Assembly (NCBI GenBank): GCA_021808545.1
Contig: JAKBBM010000006.1
Coordinates: 1 to 54,992, forward strand
Source of the DNA: Pseudomonadota bacterium
GTDB lineage: Bacteria > Pseudomonadota > Alphaproteobacteria > Acetobacterales > Acetobacteraceae
Length of the DNA stretch: 54,992 bases
Direction: 5' to 3'
Numbering within the stretch: position 1 is the stretch's first letter; each line of letters begins with the position of its first letter. The notes beneath the pieces were generated by a model. That model was not told where the DNA came from. It saw only the letters and a program-made list of their open reading frames with translations, and made no database searches. Positions 1 through 9,631 of the stretch are shown piece after piece. Position numbers and translations under genes: made by a program.

Positions 1-83
1 TGGCATTGGCCGCGGCAATGGCGGCGCGCACATCCTCAAGCCCGATGCCGTATTTGGCAAGCTTGCCCGGCTCCAGCTCCACC
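1..83. repeat. 83-bp inverted copy of 1051-1133
   Basis: These 83 bases equal the reverse complement of positions 1051-1133 with no mismatch. The source lies inside the downstream MdtC-like gene and encodes part of its porter domain. At 77-83 the sequence CTCCACC is also what the intact 3' part of the upstream efflux gene would be expected to carry (compare the Leu-Ser-Thr codons of the paralogue near 3310), so the junction has a few bases of microhomology. This is typical of a fold-back chimera made during amplification or assembly; a real inversion is the alternative. Anything read as protein before about position 81 is therefore not genuine. Confidence 0.9.
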
Positions 84-497
84 TTGCCGTCGGCGGGCAT
101 TGGGGCGCTCATCTTTTTGTGGCTCGCGGGCGAGGGGCTGGATGTCATCGGCATTATCGGCATCGTCCTGCTGATTGGCATCGTCAAGAAAAACGCGATC
201 ATGATGATCGATTTTGCGCTGCATGCCGAGCGTAACGAGGGCAAGCCTCCGCGCGATGCGATTTTTGAGGCAGCGCTTCTGCGCTTCCGCCCGATCCTAA
301 TGACCACGCTCGCCGCCATGTTCACTGGTCTGCCGCTGATTTTTGGCGGGGGCATGGGCTCTGAACTGCGCGCGCCGCTGGGTGTGGCCATTGTTGGCGG
401 ACTCGCGGTCAGCCAGGTACTCACTTTGTTCACCACGCCGGTCATCTATCTCGCCTTCGACCGGCTGGCCCAGCGGTTGAAGGCGCGCGCGGCGTGA
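81..497 (+). CDS. RND efflux pump inner-membrane protein, 3' fragment (MdtB-like)
   Basis: Only the last ~138 residues of an AcrB/MdtB-family proton-driven multidrug transporter are present. The protein shows the C-terminal membrane region with the family motif [14 protein letters not shown] and the following FRPILMT segment, closely matching the same part of the next gene, which suggests a tandem MdtB/MdtC-like pair forming a mixed trimer. The reading frame stays open into the inverted repeat at the left edge, but that part is not homologous in its frame and is excluded here. The stop overlaps the GTG start of the next gene by four bases (GTGA), so the two are probably translated together. 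Confidence 0.85.
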   Translation, partial: TLPSAGIGALIFLWLAGEGLDVIGIIGIVLLIGIVKKNAIMMIDFALHAERNEGKPPRDAIFEAALLRFRPILMTTLAAMFTGLPLIFGGGMGSELRAPLGVAIVGGLAVSQVLTLFTTPVIYLAFDRLAQRLKARAA

Positions 498-3400
498 ATA
501 TCGCCGCCTTTTTCATCCGCCGCCCGGTGGCGACCACGCTGCTCACATTGGGCATTGCCCTGTCTGGCGCGCTGGCTTTTTTTAAACTGCCGGTTGCCCC
601 GCTACCGCCCATCAGCTTTCCCACCATCCAGGTGCAGGCGCGCATGGCGGGCGCAAGCCCCGATACAATGGCCGCCACGGTGGCCTCGCCGTTGGAGCGG
701 TATTTGGGCACCATTGCCGATGTCAGTGAAATGACGTCGCAATCCGGCGTTGGTGTTTCGCGCATCACGCTGCAATTTGGGTTGAACCGGGATATAAACG
801 GCGCCGCGCGCGATGTGGAAGCCGCGATCCAGGCCGCACGGGCGGATCTGCCCACGGCCCTGCGCGCCAATCCGACCTACAATAAATTCAACCCGGCGTC
901 CGCGCCAATCATGGTCATCGCGTTGACCTCAAAAACCATGACGCCGGGCCAGCTCTACGATTCCGCCGATACGGTTTTGCAGCAGCAATTCAGCCAGATT
1001 CAGGGGGTCGGCAATGTGGAGCTGGGTGGTGCCGCACTGCCCGCCGTGCGGGTGGAGCTGGAGCCGGGCAAGCTTGCCAAATACGGCATCGGGCTTGAGG
1101 ATGTGCGCGCCGCCATTGCCGCGGCCAATGCCAACGCGCCCAAGGGGTATATTAATGTCGGGGTGCGGCGCTACCAGATTTACACCAACGATCAGGCCAG
1201 TACCGCCGCGCAATATAAAAACATCGTCATCGCCTACCGTAATGGCGAGGCGGTGCGGCTTAGCGATGTCGCCACTGTCGAAAATTCGGTCGAGAATCTG
1301 CAGAATGCCGGGCTTTACAATGGTAAGCGGGCGGTTCTGGTTATCATCCGCCCCAGCCCTGGTGCTAACATCATCCGCACCGTGGACCAGATCAAGTCGT
1401 TGCTGCCATCCTTGCGGGCGGCCTTGCCGCCGGCGATTAACATAGGCATCGCGCTGGACCGCAGCCAATCCATCCGCGCCGCCCTGGGCGATACTGAACG
1501 CACGCTCTTCATCGCCGTACTGCTTGTGGTTGCCGTGGTGTTTTTATTTCTGCGTTCCACGCGCGCTACGCTTATTCCAGGCCTTGCCGTGCCCGTCTCC
1601 ATTATCGGTACATTTGGGCCGATGTATCTGCTTGGTTTTTCGCTCGATAATCTCTCGCTCATGGCGCTCACCATTGCCACCGGCTTTGTGGTAGATGATG
1701 CGGTGGTGGTAACTGAGAACACAATGCGGCATCTGGAAGCCGGCATGCCGCCCAAGCAGGCCGCGCTGCGCGGCGGGGCTGAGGTCAGCTTCACCGTGCT
1801 TTCGATGAGCACGTCGCTGATTGCGGTGTTCCTGCCGATTCTGTTGATGCCGGGGTTGCTGGGGCGGTTATTCCGCGAATTCGCGGAAACGCTCTCAATC
1901 ACCATTCTTATTTCGCTGATCGTTTCGCTGACCACAACGCCGATGCTTTGCGCCCTGCTGCTGCGCCCGGAACATGAGGCGGGCAAAAAACGCAGCCGTT
2001 TTCTGGATATGCTGGAAGAGGGGTTTGATGCCGCGCGCATGGGCTATGAGCGCAGTCTGCGCTGGGCCTTGCGCCATGCGCGGCTGGTGGGGCTTGGTCT
2101 TATTCTCACCATCATCCTTAATTTCGTCCTGTTCGTGCTGGTGCCAAAAGGTTTCTTCCCTGAACAGGATACGGGCATGCTGATCGGCAGTATTGAGGGC
2201 GATCAGTCCATCTCCTTTGCCGCGATGAAAGAGAAGCTGGCGCAGCTTCAGGCCATTGTGCAGAAAGATCCGGGTGTTGCCTCCGTTGCGGGTTTTACCG
2301 GCGGGCACGCCACCAATTCCGCCTTCATGTTCGTGTCACTCAAGCCCCTTAGCCAGCGCCATGCCAGTGCCGCCGCCATCGTGGCCCGGCTGCGCCCCAA
2401 GCTCTCGCATATTCCCGGTGTGCGCGCTTTTCTTGTGCCTGGGCAGGATTTGCGCGTGGGCGGGCGGCGCGGCAATGCCGAATACCAGTACACGCTGCAA
2501 AGCGACAATGCGGCCGATTTGTATAAATGGATTCCCAAGATCGTTGCCGCGCTGCGCCAGGATAAAACGCTGGTGGATGTGAATTCTGACCTGGAGCAAG
2601 GCGGGCTGGAAACCAATATCCGCATAGACCGCGCCACGGCCGGGCGGCTTGGTATCACGCCCAGCCAGATTGACAGCACGCTCTACGATGCGTTCGGTCA
2701 GCGCAATGTTTCGACCATTTATAACGAGCTGAACCAATATGCGGTGGTGATGGAGCTGGCCCCGCGCTACCAGCAAACGCCACAGGATCTGAACCGCATC
2801 TATATCAGCACCGCTGGTGGCAAGGCCAGCGGCACGGCGCAGACCAATCTTGCCGCGGGCGCGGTTGAGAGCCGCGCCAGCACGGCCAGTGTGGCGCTGG
2901 ATTCGGCCACTAACGCCGCCATCAACAGCATCGCCAGCAGCGGGCGGGGCGTTGCCTCATCGGGGGCGGCGGTCAGTACCGTGGCCGAGACCATGGTGCC
3001 GCTCTCGGCCATTGCCAGTTTTGCACCCGGCACCACGCCCATTTCGGTGAACCATCAGGGCGGGCGGTTGGCTGTCACCATCTCCTTTTCGCTGCCGCAA
3101 GGTGTTGCGCTGGGCACCGCGGCCTCGGCCATCCGGCGCACGATGAGCCGGCTGGATGTACCGCTCACCATCACTGGCGGGTTCGCGGGCACCGCCAAGG
3201 CATTTCAATCTTCCGCCAGCACGGAACCGCTCATCATTCTGGCGGCGCTGGCCGCGGTTTATATCGTGCTGGGCATTTTGTATGAGAGCACGATCCATCC
3301 CATCACCATCCTCTCCACCATTCCCTCGGCCGGTGTGGGAGCAACTTTGTTCCTGCTCATGCTCAACACGCCGCTTACCATCATCGCGCTGATCGGCGTG

Positions 3401-3772
3401 ATCTTGCTCATCGGCATCGTAAAGAAGAACGCGATCCTGATGATCGATTTTGCGCTGCAACTGGAACGCGGCGAGGGGTTGAGCCCGGAGGAGGCGATTT
3501 TCCGCGCGGCTTCCTTACGTTTCCGCCCAATTCTGATGACGAGCTTCGCCGCCATTCTTGGCGCCTTGCCCTTGGCCATTGGGTTGGGGCAGGGGGCGGC
3601 GCTGCGCCAGCCTCTGGGCCTGACCATCATTGGCGGCCTGCTCGTCAGCCAGGCGCTGACCCTTTACACAACGCCGGTCGTGTATTTGTGGTTGGACCGG
3701 CTGGGCACGAAACTTCGCGGCGGACGGGACAGGGCCGCACCGCGCGCGGGCAGCATTGTGGAGGCGTTATGA
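494..3772 (+). CDS. RND multidrug efflux transporter, MdtC/AcrB family
   Basis: A 1092-residue inner-membrane pump subunit that would export small molecules using the proton gradient, with a periplasmic adaptor (not in the window) and the outer-membrane factor encoded next. It begins with the family N-terminus ([12 protein letters not shown]), has the proton-relay pair VVDDAVVV in the fourth membrane helix and [14 protein letters not shown] near the C-terminus. The family is usually about 1025-1040 residues; the excess is an Ala/Ser/Thr-rich insert at residues 777-834 (2822-2995) between the conserved stretches ending ISTAGG and starting VPLSAIA. The start is GTG at 494, overlapping the previous stop. 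The stop overlaps the next ATG by four bases. Confidence 0.95.
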   Translation: MNIAAFFIRRPVATTLLTLGIALSGALAFFKLPVAPLPPISFPTIQVQARMAGASPDTMAATVASPLERYLGTIADVSEMTSQSGVGVSRITLQFGLNRDINGAARDVEAAIQAARADLPTALRANPTYNKFNPASAPIMVIALTSKTMTPGQLYDSADTVLQQQFSQIQGVGNVELGGAALPAVRVELEPGKLAKYGIGLEDVRAAIAAANANAPKGYINVGVRRYQIYTNDQASTAAQYKNIVIAYRNGEAVRLSDVATVENSVENLQNAGLYNGKRAVLVIIRPSPGANIIRTVDQIKSLLPSLRAALPPAINIGIALDRSQSIRAALGDTERTLFIAVLLVVAVVFLFLRSTRATLIPGLAVPVSIIGTFGPMYLLGFSLDNLSLMALTIATGFVVDDAVVVTENTMRHLEAGMPPKQAALRGGAEVSFTVLSMSTSLIAVFLPILLMPGLLGRLFREFAETLSITILISLIVSLTTTPMLCALLLRPEHEAGKKRSRFLDMLEEGFDAARMGYERSLRWALRHARLVGLGLILTIILNFVLFVLVPKGFFPEQDTGMLIGSIEGDQSISFAAMKEKLAQLQAIVQKDPGVASVAGFTGGHATNSAFMFVSLKPLSQRHASAAAIVARLRPKLSHIPGVRAFLVPGQDLRVGGRRGNAEYQYTLQSDNAADLYKWIPKIVAALRQDKTLVDVNSDLEQGGLETNIRIDRATAGRLGITPSQIDSTLYDAFGQRNVSTIYNELNQYAVVMELAPRYQQTPQDLNRIYISTAGGKASGTAQTNLAAGAVESRASTASVALDSATNAAINSIASSGRGVASSGAAVSTVAETMVPLSAIASFAPGTTPISVNHQGGRLAVTISFSLPQGVALGTAASAIRRTMSRLDVPLTITGGFAGTAKAFQSSASTEPLIILAALAAVYIVLGILYESTIHPITILSTIPSAGVGATLFLLMLNTPLTIIALIGVILLIGIVKKNAILMIDFALQLERGEGLSPEEAIFRAASLRFRPILMTSFAAILGALPLAIGLGQGAALRQPLGLTIIGGLLVSQALTLYTTPVVYLWLDRLGTKLRGGRDRAAPRAGSIVEAL
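1051..1133. repeat. Source segment of the inverted copy at 1-83
   Basis: This is the in-gene copy, part of the MdtC-like porter domain coding sequence. Its reverse complement occurs without mismatch at 1-83. Because this copy sits in an intact, family-like reading frame, it is the original and the copy at the window edge is the displaced one. Confidence 0.9.
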
Positions 3773-5202
3773 GGCGGTTGGGCGGCTTAGCGGGGGTGCT
3801 GGCATTATCCGGCTGCATGGTGGGGCCCGCCTATCATAAACCGGTTCTCTCTCTGCCGGCATCGTATAAAACGGCGGCAGGCTGGATTGCGGCCAAGCCG
3901 GCGGATGCGACGCCCAAAGGCCCGTGGTGGACCATGTTTGACGATCCGGTCCTCAACCGGCTGGAGCCAAAGGTGGCGCTCAATAATGCCGCGCTGAAAG
4001 CCGATTACGATGCGTACGCGCAGGCCGTGGCGATTACGCGCGAGGCGCAAGGCGGGCTGTTTCCCACACTCAGCCTTACCGGCAGCGCCACCCGGGCCAA
4101 ACAGGGGAGTGGCGCCACCTCGTTGGGCGCGCATAGTTCCGGCACGTTTGAGGGCAGCGCCGCCTGGGTGCCCGACATTTGGGGCAAGATCCGCCGCCAA
4201 GTGCAGGGCGATGTGGCGGCAGCCCAGGTCAGTGCGGCTGATCTCGCCAATGCCACGCTCAGCGCGCAGGCCACGCTCGCGTCCGACTATGTGGATTTAC
4301 GCACGGCCGATGCCAGCATCGCGCTCTACAGCCAAACGGTGGCGGCCTATAAGCGCAGCCTGCAAATCGTTGAGAATCAGGCGGCGGCGGGGGTGGCCGC
4401 GCCATCTGATGTGCTGACCGCCCGCGCCCAGCTCGATGGTGCGCAATCCCAGCTCATCAATGCTGGCGTCGCGCGGGCGCAATATGAACATGCGATCGCG
4501 GTGCTGATGGGCCAGGCGCCGGAACATTTCAGCCTGCCGCCTGGCCCGCAAATCCCCACTGTGCCGGTTACCCCGCCCGGTGTGCCAAGCACACTGCTTG
4601 AGCGCCGGCCCGATATTGCCGCAGCTGAGCGCGCCATGGCCGAGGCAAACGCCAAAATCGGCGTGGCGGTGGGGGCTTATTACCCAGACCTCACCCTTTC
4701 GGCGCTGGGCGGCTACGCGGCGGACCCGATCGGCGGGCTGTTTAATGTCTCCAATACGCTCTGGTCCTTGGGTGCTGATGTTTCGGCCAATTTATTTGAG
4801 GGCGGTACGCGTTCCGCCACGGTGCGCGCGGCGCAATTTGCCTATGACCAAAGCGTGCAAACCTATCGGCAGACGGTATTGAGCGCCCTGCAAGCGGTGG
4901 AGAATGACCTCTCCAGCCTGAAAATCCTGGCCGAGCAGGCCGTGGTGCAGGCCCGCGCGATGGAAGATGCAAAATCCGCGGCCCAAATCGCGTTGAACGA
5001 GTATGAGGCCGGCACTGTGGCCTATACCACTGTTGTCAGCGCGCAGGTCACGCTGCTGGCGGACCAGCAGAGCCAGCTTTCCATCCAGCAGCAGCGCCTG
5101 CTGGCGAGCATTGCGCTGGCGCAGGATCTGGGTGGCGGATTTTCGGCGGCTAATCTTCCCATGCCGCAGCAGATTAGGAGCGGGAGGATGGCCGAGCCGT
5201 AA
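3769..5202 (+). CDS. RND efflux outer-membrane lipoprotein, NodT/OprM family
   Basis: A 477-residue outer-membrane factor that would form the exit channel for the RND pump encoded just upstream. The N-terminus has a short charged region, a hydrophobic stretch and a lipobox LSGC with Cys16 as the lipid-attached residue, followed by the family's MVGPAYHKP. Two repeated coiled-coil OEP domains follow; the motif LLERRPDIAAAERAMAEANA and the TLSALGGYAA segment are typical. The ATG at 3769 is chosen because it overlaps the previous stop (ATGA) and places the signal peptide at the N-terminus; a longer frame reaching 3688 would put 27 extra residues before it. Confidence 0.95.
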   Translation: MRRLGGLAGVLALSGCMVGPAYHKPVLSLPASYKTAAGWIAAKPADATPKGPWWTMFDDPVLNRLEPKVALNNAALKADYDAYAQAVAITREAQGGLFPTLSLTGSATRAKQGSGATSLGAHSSGTFEGSAAWVPDIWGKIRRQVQGDVAAAQVSAADLANATLSAQATLASDYVDLRTADASIALYSQTVAAYKRSLQIVENQAAAGVAAPSDVLTARAQLDGAQSQLINAGVARAQYEHAIAVLMGQAPEHFSLPPGPQIPTVPVTPPGVPSTLLERRPDIAAAERAMAEANAKIGVAVGAYYPDLTLSALGGYAADPIGGLFNVSNTLWSLGADVSANLFEGGTRSATVRAAQFAYDQSVQTYRQTVLSALQAVENDLSSLKILAEQAVVQARAMEDAKSAAQIALNEYEAGTVAYTTVVSAQVTLLADQQSQLSIQQQRLLASIALAQDLGGGFSAANLPMPQQIRSGRMAEP

Positions 5203-5230
5203 GAATAAGAAAATTTTCAGTTTGTGCTGA

Positions 5231-5269
5231 GCGCCGATTTGGCGTAATATCATTTTCAACGGCGCTTTT
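5231..5269 (+). terminator. Weak terminator candidate after the efflux genes
   Basis: The arms GCGCCG (5231-5236) and CGGCGC (5260-5265) can pair around a 23-base loop, followed directly by TTTT. The loop is long for an intrinsic terminator, so this is only a candidate. The rest of the 180-base gap to the cold-shock gene shows no other clear structure and probably holds its promoter and leader. Confidence 0.35.
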
Positions 5270-5382
5270 CGTTATCTTGTTGTTACGTGCTCATCCTACT
5301 TTTGTGGCTTCGCACCTCCCCAACATTTTGAAGAGTTGTTTGGTCCGCATGTTGCGGGCTGCTGTTTGCGAGGAGATGCGAT

Positions 5383-5589
5383 ATGGCATCTGGTACGGTT
5401 AAGTGGTTCAACGCAACCAAGGGTTTTGGTTTCATTCAGCCTGATGATGGCTCTAAGGATGTGTTTGTTCACATCTCTGCCGTGGAGCGGGCCAACCTTG
5501 GCGCCCTGAACGAGGGGCAGAAGCTGCAATATGAAGCCAAGCCGGGCCAGCAAGGCAAGGTTTCCGCCGAGAATCTGAAGGCACTGTAA
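5383..5589 (+). CDS. Cold-shock domain protein, CspA family
   Basis: A 68-residue single cold-shock domain, the normal size for CspA-type RNA chaperones, which bind single-stranded RNA and DNA and melt secondary structure. RNP1 is visible as KGFGFI and RNP2 as VFVHI. The start follows a GAGGAG ribosome site. About 180 bases separate it from the previous gene, room for the long leader that cold-shock mRNAs usually have. A strong terminator follows at 5613. A second, longer cold-shock protein lies at 46973-47218. Confidence 0.95.
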   Translation: MASGTVKWFNATKGFGFIQPDDGSKDVFVHISAVERANLGALNEGQKLQYEAKPGQQGKVSAENLKAL

Positions 5590-5612
5590 GTCCTTCAGTC
5601 GGCATAGCGACC

Positions 5613-5642
5613 AAAGGCGGCGCGCCCTTGCGCCGCCTTTTT
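5613..5642 (+). terminator. Intrinsic terminator of the cold-shock gene
   Basis: A perfect 10-bp stem (AAAGGCGGCG at 5613-5622 with CGCCGCCTTT at 5631-5640) closes an eight-base loop and runs into a short T tract. It lies 24 bases after the stop codon. Confidence 0.9.
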
Positions 5643-5756
5643 GCGTTTTCGAGGCAGGCCTCGCGAGGGTACGCAAACATTTTCTTGTAACATCTTTTTT
5701 CTAGAGGAAGTTGCATCCTGCATCGGGCGCCGGTATGCCCGGAGTGGGGGGATACG

Positions 5757-6185
5757 ATGGAAGTAGCATTTTCGTTACTCTACGTCAGCAGTACAAACTT
5801 AAACTTTCCTGATGGCAACAAAGAGGTTGACGATATTGTTTCAGGCTCCCTGCAGCGCAACGCACGGCTTGGCGTTACTGGTGCGCTGATCTCCACCCCC
5901 TCTTATTTTGCCCAGGTGCTCGAAGGCCCCCACGCGGCCATAGCCGAGCTTATGACTAGTATTCTGCGCGATCCGCGGCATCGCGACCTCAAGGTCGTCT
6001 CCGAAACAGACTTGCCCAAACCCCTGTTCGCGGGCTGGTCATTGGCTTATTCGGGCTATGCCTCTTATGTGGACCGTTATATCGAGCCGCTTTTTTCGCC
6101 CATGTCGGCGCCAGATGCGGCCCGCTTGTCACGCCGTCTGATCCGGCTGATGCAGGAATTCACCACGCTGCGCCCCCCGGTATGA
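5757..6185 (+). CDS. Stand-alone BLUF blue-light sensor
   Basis: A 142-residue protein made almost entirely of a BLUF domain, which binds FAD and reports blue light through a hydrogen-bond change around the flavin. The residues needed for this can be placed: Tyr9, Asn35 (in RNARLGVTG), Gln53 (in FAQVLEG) and Trp94, with the same mutual spacing (Asn to Gln 18, Gln to Trp 41) as Asn45, Gln63 and Trp104 of AppA. After the domain only a short helical tail remains (about residues 118-142), with no attached enzyme or DNA-binding domain, so it must signal by protein contact. A G-rich ribosome site precedes the ATG. No partner is obvious next to it. Confidence 0.9.
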   Translation: MEVAFSLLYVSSTNLNFPDGNKEVDDIVSGSLQRNARLGVTGALISTPSYFAQVLEGPHAAIAELMTSILRDPRHRDLKVVSETDLPKPLFAGWSLAYSGYASYVDRYIEPLFSPMSAPDAARLSRRLIRLMQEFTTLRPPV

Positions 6186-6238
6186 AGTGAAAAGGTTCTT
6201 CGCTATAGCCGGGGCATGACCCACATTAGGCACTTTTC

Positions 6239-7516
6239 ATGACCCCCGCCGGACAGCTCGCCGCCGCCATAGACCTGCTCGCCGAAATCGAGGCCGACCC
6301 GCGCCCGGCCGATGCCGTGGCCAATCATTTTTTCCGTGCCCGCCGCTTCATCGGCGGGGGCGACAGGCGCGCGGTGAGTACCCTGGTTTGGGGCGTTTTG
6401 CGCGCAAGGCGGCATCTGGGCTGGTGGCTGGATCGGCTTTCCGCCCCGCAAACGTCGCGCCTGCTGCTGGCACTCCAGGCCCTGTTTTCGGGCCAGACCC
6501 CCCTCAAGATCGCCATGGCCTTTTCCGCCGGACGTTATGGCCCACCGCCCCTCACGGCCGAGGAAACCACCATTCTCGCCCAGCTTGCCGGCCATACGCT
6601 GGAACATCCGCACATGTCCGATGCGGTGCGCTACGAGGTGCCAGACTGGATTGTGCCGAAATTACAGGCCGAGTTCGGCCCCGCCCTGGCGGCTGAAATG
6701 GCGGCGATGAACAGCCCGGCTCCGCTGGATTTACGGGTGAACTTGCTGAAAACAACGCGTGAGGGCGCCATGGCCGCCCTGGCGCGCGAGGGGCTGGAGG
6801 CCATACCCACCCCCTATTCGCCGTGGGGTTTGCGGCTGCGCAACCGGCAATCAGTGACACAGGGCAAGGTGTTCCAGGACGGGCTGGTGGAAATTCAGGA
6901 TGAAGGCAGCCAGCTCATCGCCCTGCTGACGGAGGCACGGCCCGGCATGCGTGTTGCCGATTATTGTGCGGGGGCCGGGGGTAAAACACTGAGCCTTGCC
7001 ATGTGTATGGGCAATAAAGGCCATATTGTTGCCTGCGATGTCTCTGTTCCACGGCTCGATGGCGCGATCCGGCGCCTGCGCCGAGCCGGGGTGCATAATG
7101 TCGAGCGGCATTTGCTCACCCCAGGTGATAAATGGGTTAAACGCACGGCCGGCAGCTTTGACCGCGTTCTGGTGGATGCGCCTTGCTCAGGCACGGGCAC
7201 CTGGCGGCGCAACCCGGATGCGCGGCTGCGCCTGAGCGAGACGGATTTGGCTGAACTGCGCCAGAAACAGGCGCAAATTCTCGATCATGCGCAAAAACTC
7301 GTGAAACCGGGGGGGCGGCTTATATACGCAACCTGTTCCATGCTGCATGATGAAAACGAGGCGCAGGTGGAGGCCTTTATGGCGCGGTACCCGATCTTCA
7401 GGCTTGAGCCGCTCACCATTCCCGAATCGTTTCGGGGCGTTTCTTATTTGCGCCTTTCGCCACGCCAGCACGGCACGGATGGTTTTTTTGCCGCCATTCT
7501 GGCGCGCGATCCGTGA
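6239..7516 (+). CDS. RsmB-family 16S rRNA cytosine-C5 methyltransferase
   Basis: A 425-residue enzyme of the NOL1/NOP2/Sun family, expected to methylate C5 of a cytosine in 16S rRNA using S-adenosylmethionine. Residues 1-130 resemble the NusB-like RNA-binding domain seen in RsmB. The SAM site is VADYCAGAGGKT near residue 239. Both catalytic cysteines are present: Cys316 in DAPCSGTG and Cys366 in ATCSM. Length matches RsmB. The stop overlaps the GTG start of the acetyltransferase (GTGA). RsmB is the closest assignment; a related m5C enzyme with another target site cannot be excluded. Confidence 0.85.
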   Translation: MTPAGQLAAAIDLLAEIEADPRPADAVANHFFRARRFIGGGDRRAVSTLVWGVLRARRHLGWWLDRLSAPQTSRLLLALQALFSGQTPLKIAMAFSAGRYGPPPLTAEETTILAQLAGHTLEHPHMSDAVRYEVPDWIVPKLQAEFGPALAAEMAAMNSPAPLDLRVNLLKTTREGAMAALAREGLEAIPTPYSPWGLRLRNRQSVTQGKVFQDGLVEIQDEGSQLIALLTEARPGMRVADYCAGAGGKTLSLAMCMGNKGHIVACDVSVPRLDGAIRRLRRAGVHNVERHLLTPGDKWVKRTAGSFDRVLVDAPCSGTGTWRRNPDARLRLSETDLAELRQKQAQILDHAQKLVKPGGRLIYATCSMLHDENEAQVEAFMARYPIFRLEPLTIPESFRGVSYLRLSPRQHGTDGFFAAILARDP

Positions 7517-8046
7517 TCGCCATCCGCCGCGCCCGGTTTGTTGACGCGCCCGGCATTGCCGCCGTGCATGTTGCCACCTGGCGCAGCGCTTATGCCACTC
7601 TCCTGCCGGATTCCTATCTGGCGAGCCTCTCTGTCACGCGGCTGGCGCTGTATTATGAACAGGTTATCCACGCCGGGCGGGGGCTGCATGTCGCCGCTGC
7701 GTACGGCCGTGCCGCGCAGCCTAAGATTCTGGGGTTTGCCTTGGCCCGCCGGCGCCTGGCGGCCGAGCTGGGCGATGGCGAGGTGGAGATGCTTTATGTA
7801 CTCGATGATTATCGCGACCAAGGCTTGGGCGGGCGGCTTTTGCGCGCCGCGGCACGGTATTTGGCGCAGCTTGGCTGCCGCTCCGCCTATGCCTGGGTGC
7901 TCAGTGATAATCCCGCCTGCTATTTCTACGAGCGGCTAGGCGGCAAACGCATCGCCACCAGTACCGTGCTGGTGGCGGAGGCAGACATTCCGCAAACCGC
8001 TTTTGCCTGGGATCCGATTGGAACGCTCTTGGACGTGAACGCCTGA
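7513..8046 (+). CDS. GNAT-family N-acetyltransferase
   Basis: A 177-residue single-domain acetyltransferase. The acetyl-CoA binding motif A is readable as [13 protein letters not shown], followed by an internal [17 protein letters not shown] segment and the late [11 protein letters not shown] motif typical of the family. The substrate is unknown. The start is GTG, sharing four bases with the end of the rRNA methyltransferase gene, so it is probably co-translated. Seventeen bases later guaA begins, so these genes may form one transcript. Confidence 0.85.
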   Translation: MIAIRRARFVDAPGIAAVHVATWRSAYATLLPDSYLASLSVTRLALYYEQVIHAGRGLHVAAAYGRAAQPKILGFALARRRLAAELGDGEVEMLYVLDDYRDQGLGGRLLRAAARYLAQLGCRSAYAWVLSDNPACYFYERLGGKRIATSTVLVAEADIPQTAFAWDPIGTLLDVNA

Positions 8047-8062
8047 TGCGCTAGGGGAGCGC

Positions 8063-9613
8063 ATGAACGATGAAAAGATTCTGATCCTGGACTTTGGCAG
8101 CCAGGTCACCCAGTTGATTGCGCGGCGCGTGCGCGAAAGCGGCGTCTATTGCGAGATCCTGCCCTTTAATGCTGATTTGGCCCGGATTAAGGAGTTTGGG
8201 GCACGCGGCATCATCCTCTCGGGTGGCCCGTCCAGCGTGGGCGATGCGGGCTCTCCCCGCGTGCCGGAATGGGTATTTGAGGCCGGGGTGCCGGTGCTGG
8301 GTATCTGCTACGGGCAGATGGTGATGTGCGCGCAGCTGGGCGGTGCTGTGGCGGGTGCGGACATCCGCGAATTCGGCGCGGCCTATGTCGATGTGGTGGA
8401 TGATTGCAGCCTGTTCGAGGGCGTCTGGCACAAAGGCGCGCGCGAGAAGGTCTGGATGAGCCATGGCGATCGCATCAGCGCGCCGCCGCCAGGGTTTCGC
8501 ACCGTCGCGGTCTCCGAGGGCGCGCCTTTCGCGCTGATCGCCGATGATGCGCGGCGTTTCTACGGGCTGATGTTCCATCCCGAAGTAGTGCATACGCCAC
8601 ATGGCGCGCAGCTTTTGCGCAATTTCACCCATAAGGTCTGTGGCCTGACGGGCGATTGGACCATGGCCGGTTTTCGCGAGACCGAAATCGCCAAGATCCG
8701 CGCCCAGGTGGGGCAGGGACGGGTGATTTGCGGGCTGTCCGGCGGGGTGGATTCCTCGGTTGCAGCCGCCCTCATTCATGAGGCGATCGGTGATCAGCTC
8801 ACCTGTATTTTCGTCGATCATGGTCTGCTGCGTGCTGGCGAGGCCGAGGAGGTGGTGCGCGTCTTCCGCGACCAGTTCAATATCCCCCTCGTGCATCGCG
8901 ATGCCTCGGACCTGTTCCTGGGCCAGCTCGCCGGGGTGAGTGATCCAGAGCAGAAGCGCAAGATCATCGGCAAGCTATTCATCGATGTGTTTGACGAGGA
9001 AGCCACGAAACTCGGCGGCGCCGAATTCCTGGCCCAAGGCACGCTGTACCCGGATGTGATCGAGAGTGTCTCCGCCATTGGCGGGCCGTCGGTCACCATC
9101 AAGTCGCACCATAATGTCGGCGGGCTGCCCGCTTATATGAAGCTCAAGCTGGTCGAACCCTTGCGTGAATTGTTCAAGGATGAGGTCCGCGCGCTTGGCC
9201 GTGAGCTTGGCTTGCCCGAGAGCATTGTGGGCCGCCACCCATTCCCGGGGCCAGGGCTTGCGATCCGGGTGCTGGGCGCGGTGACGCGTGAATCCGTTGC
9301 CGTGCTGCAAAAGGCCGATGCCATCTATCTGGAGGAAATCCGCGCCGCCGGGCTGTACGATGCCATCTGGCAGGCTTTTGCCGTGCTGCTGCCGGTGAAG
9401 AGTGTTGGCGTGATGGGCGATGGCCGGACCTACGATCAGGTCTGCGCCCTGCGCGCGGTCACCAGCACCGATGGTATGACCGCCGATGTGTACCCGTTCG
9501 ATGTCGCCTTTCTCACCCGGGTTGCCTCGCGCATCGTTAACGAGGTACGTGGCATTAACCGCGTTACCTACGATATTACGAGCAAGCCGCCCGGGACGAT
9601 TGAGTGGGAATGA
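8063..9613 (+). CDS. guaA: GMP synthase (glutamine-hydrolysing)
   Basis: A 516-residue cytosolic enzyme that converts XMP to GMP with ATP and glutamine. The N-terminal class I glutamine amidotransferase half has Cys82 in GICYGQ and the His172/Glu174 pair in FHPEV. The ATP pyrophosphatase loop SGGVDSS is at residues 226-232, and the C-terminal dimerisation domain ends with the usual KPPGTIEWE. Length is normal. It runs head-on into dabA, which ends only 18 bases away. Confidence 0.98.
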   Translation: MNDEKILILDFGSQVTQLIARRVRESGVYCEILPFNADLARIKEFGARGIILSGGPSSVGDAGSPRVPEWVFEAGVPVLGICYGQMVMCAQLGGAVAGADIREFGAAYVDVVDDCSLFEGVWHKGAREKVWMSHGDRISAPPPGFRTVAVSEGAPFALIADDARRFYGLMFHPEVVHTPHGAQLLRNFTHKVCGLTGDWTMAGFRETEIAKIRAQVGQGRVICGLSGGVDSSVAAALIHEAIGDQLTCIFVDHGLLRAGEAEEVVRVFRDQFNIPLVHRDASDLFLGQLAGVSDPEQKRKIIGKLFIDVFDEEATKLGGAEFLAQGTLYPDVIESVSAIGGPSVTIKSHHNVGGLPAYMKLKLVEPLRELFKDEVRALGRELGLPESIVGRHPFPGPGLAIRVLGAVTRESVAVLQKADAIYLEEIRAAGLYDAIWQAFAVLLPVKSVGVMGDGRTYDQVCALRAVTSTDGMTADVYPFDVAFLTRVASRIVNEVRGINRVTYDITSKPPGTIEWE

Positions 9614-9631
9614 TCCCACAAGCGCCGCTGG

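Noticed and set aside
6-80. N-terminal 25 codons of the first open frame
   Set aside because: They lie in the inverted copy of 1051-1133 and do not match the RND family in this frame.
494-3772. Large minus-strand and alternate-frame open frames across the RND gene and other genes
   Set aside because: High GC DNA keeps shadow frames open; none has a ribosome site or family features.
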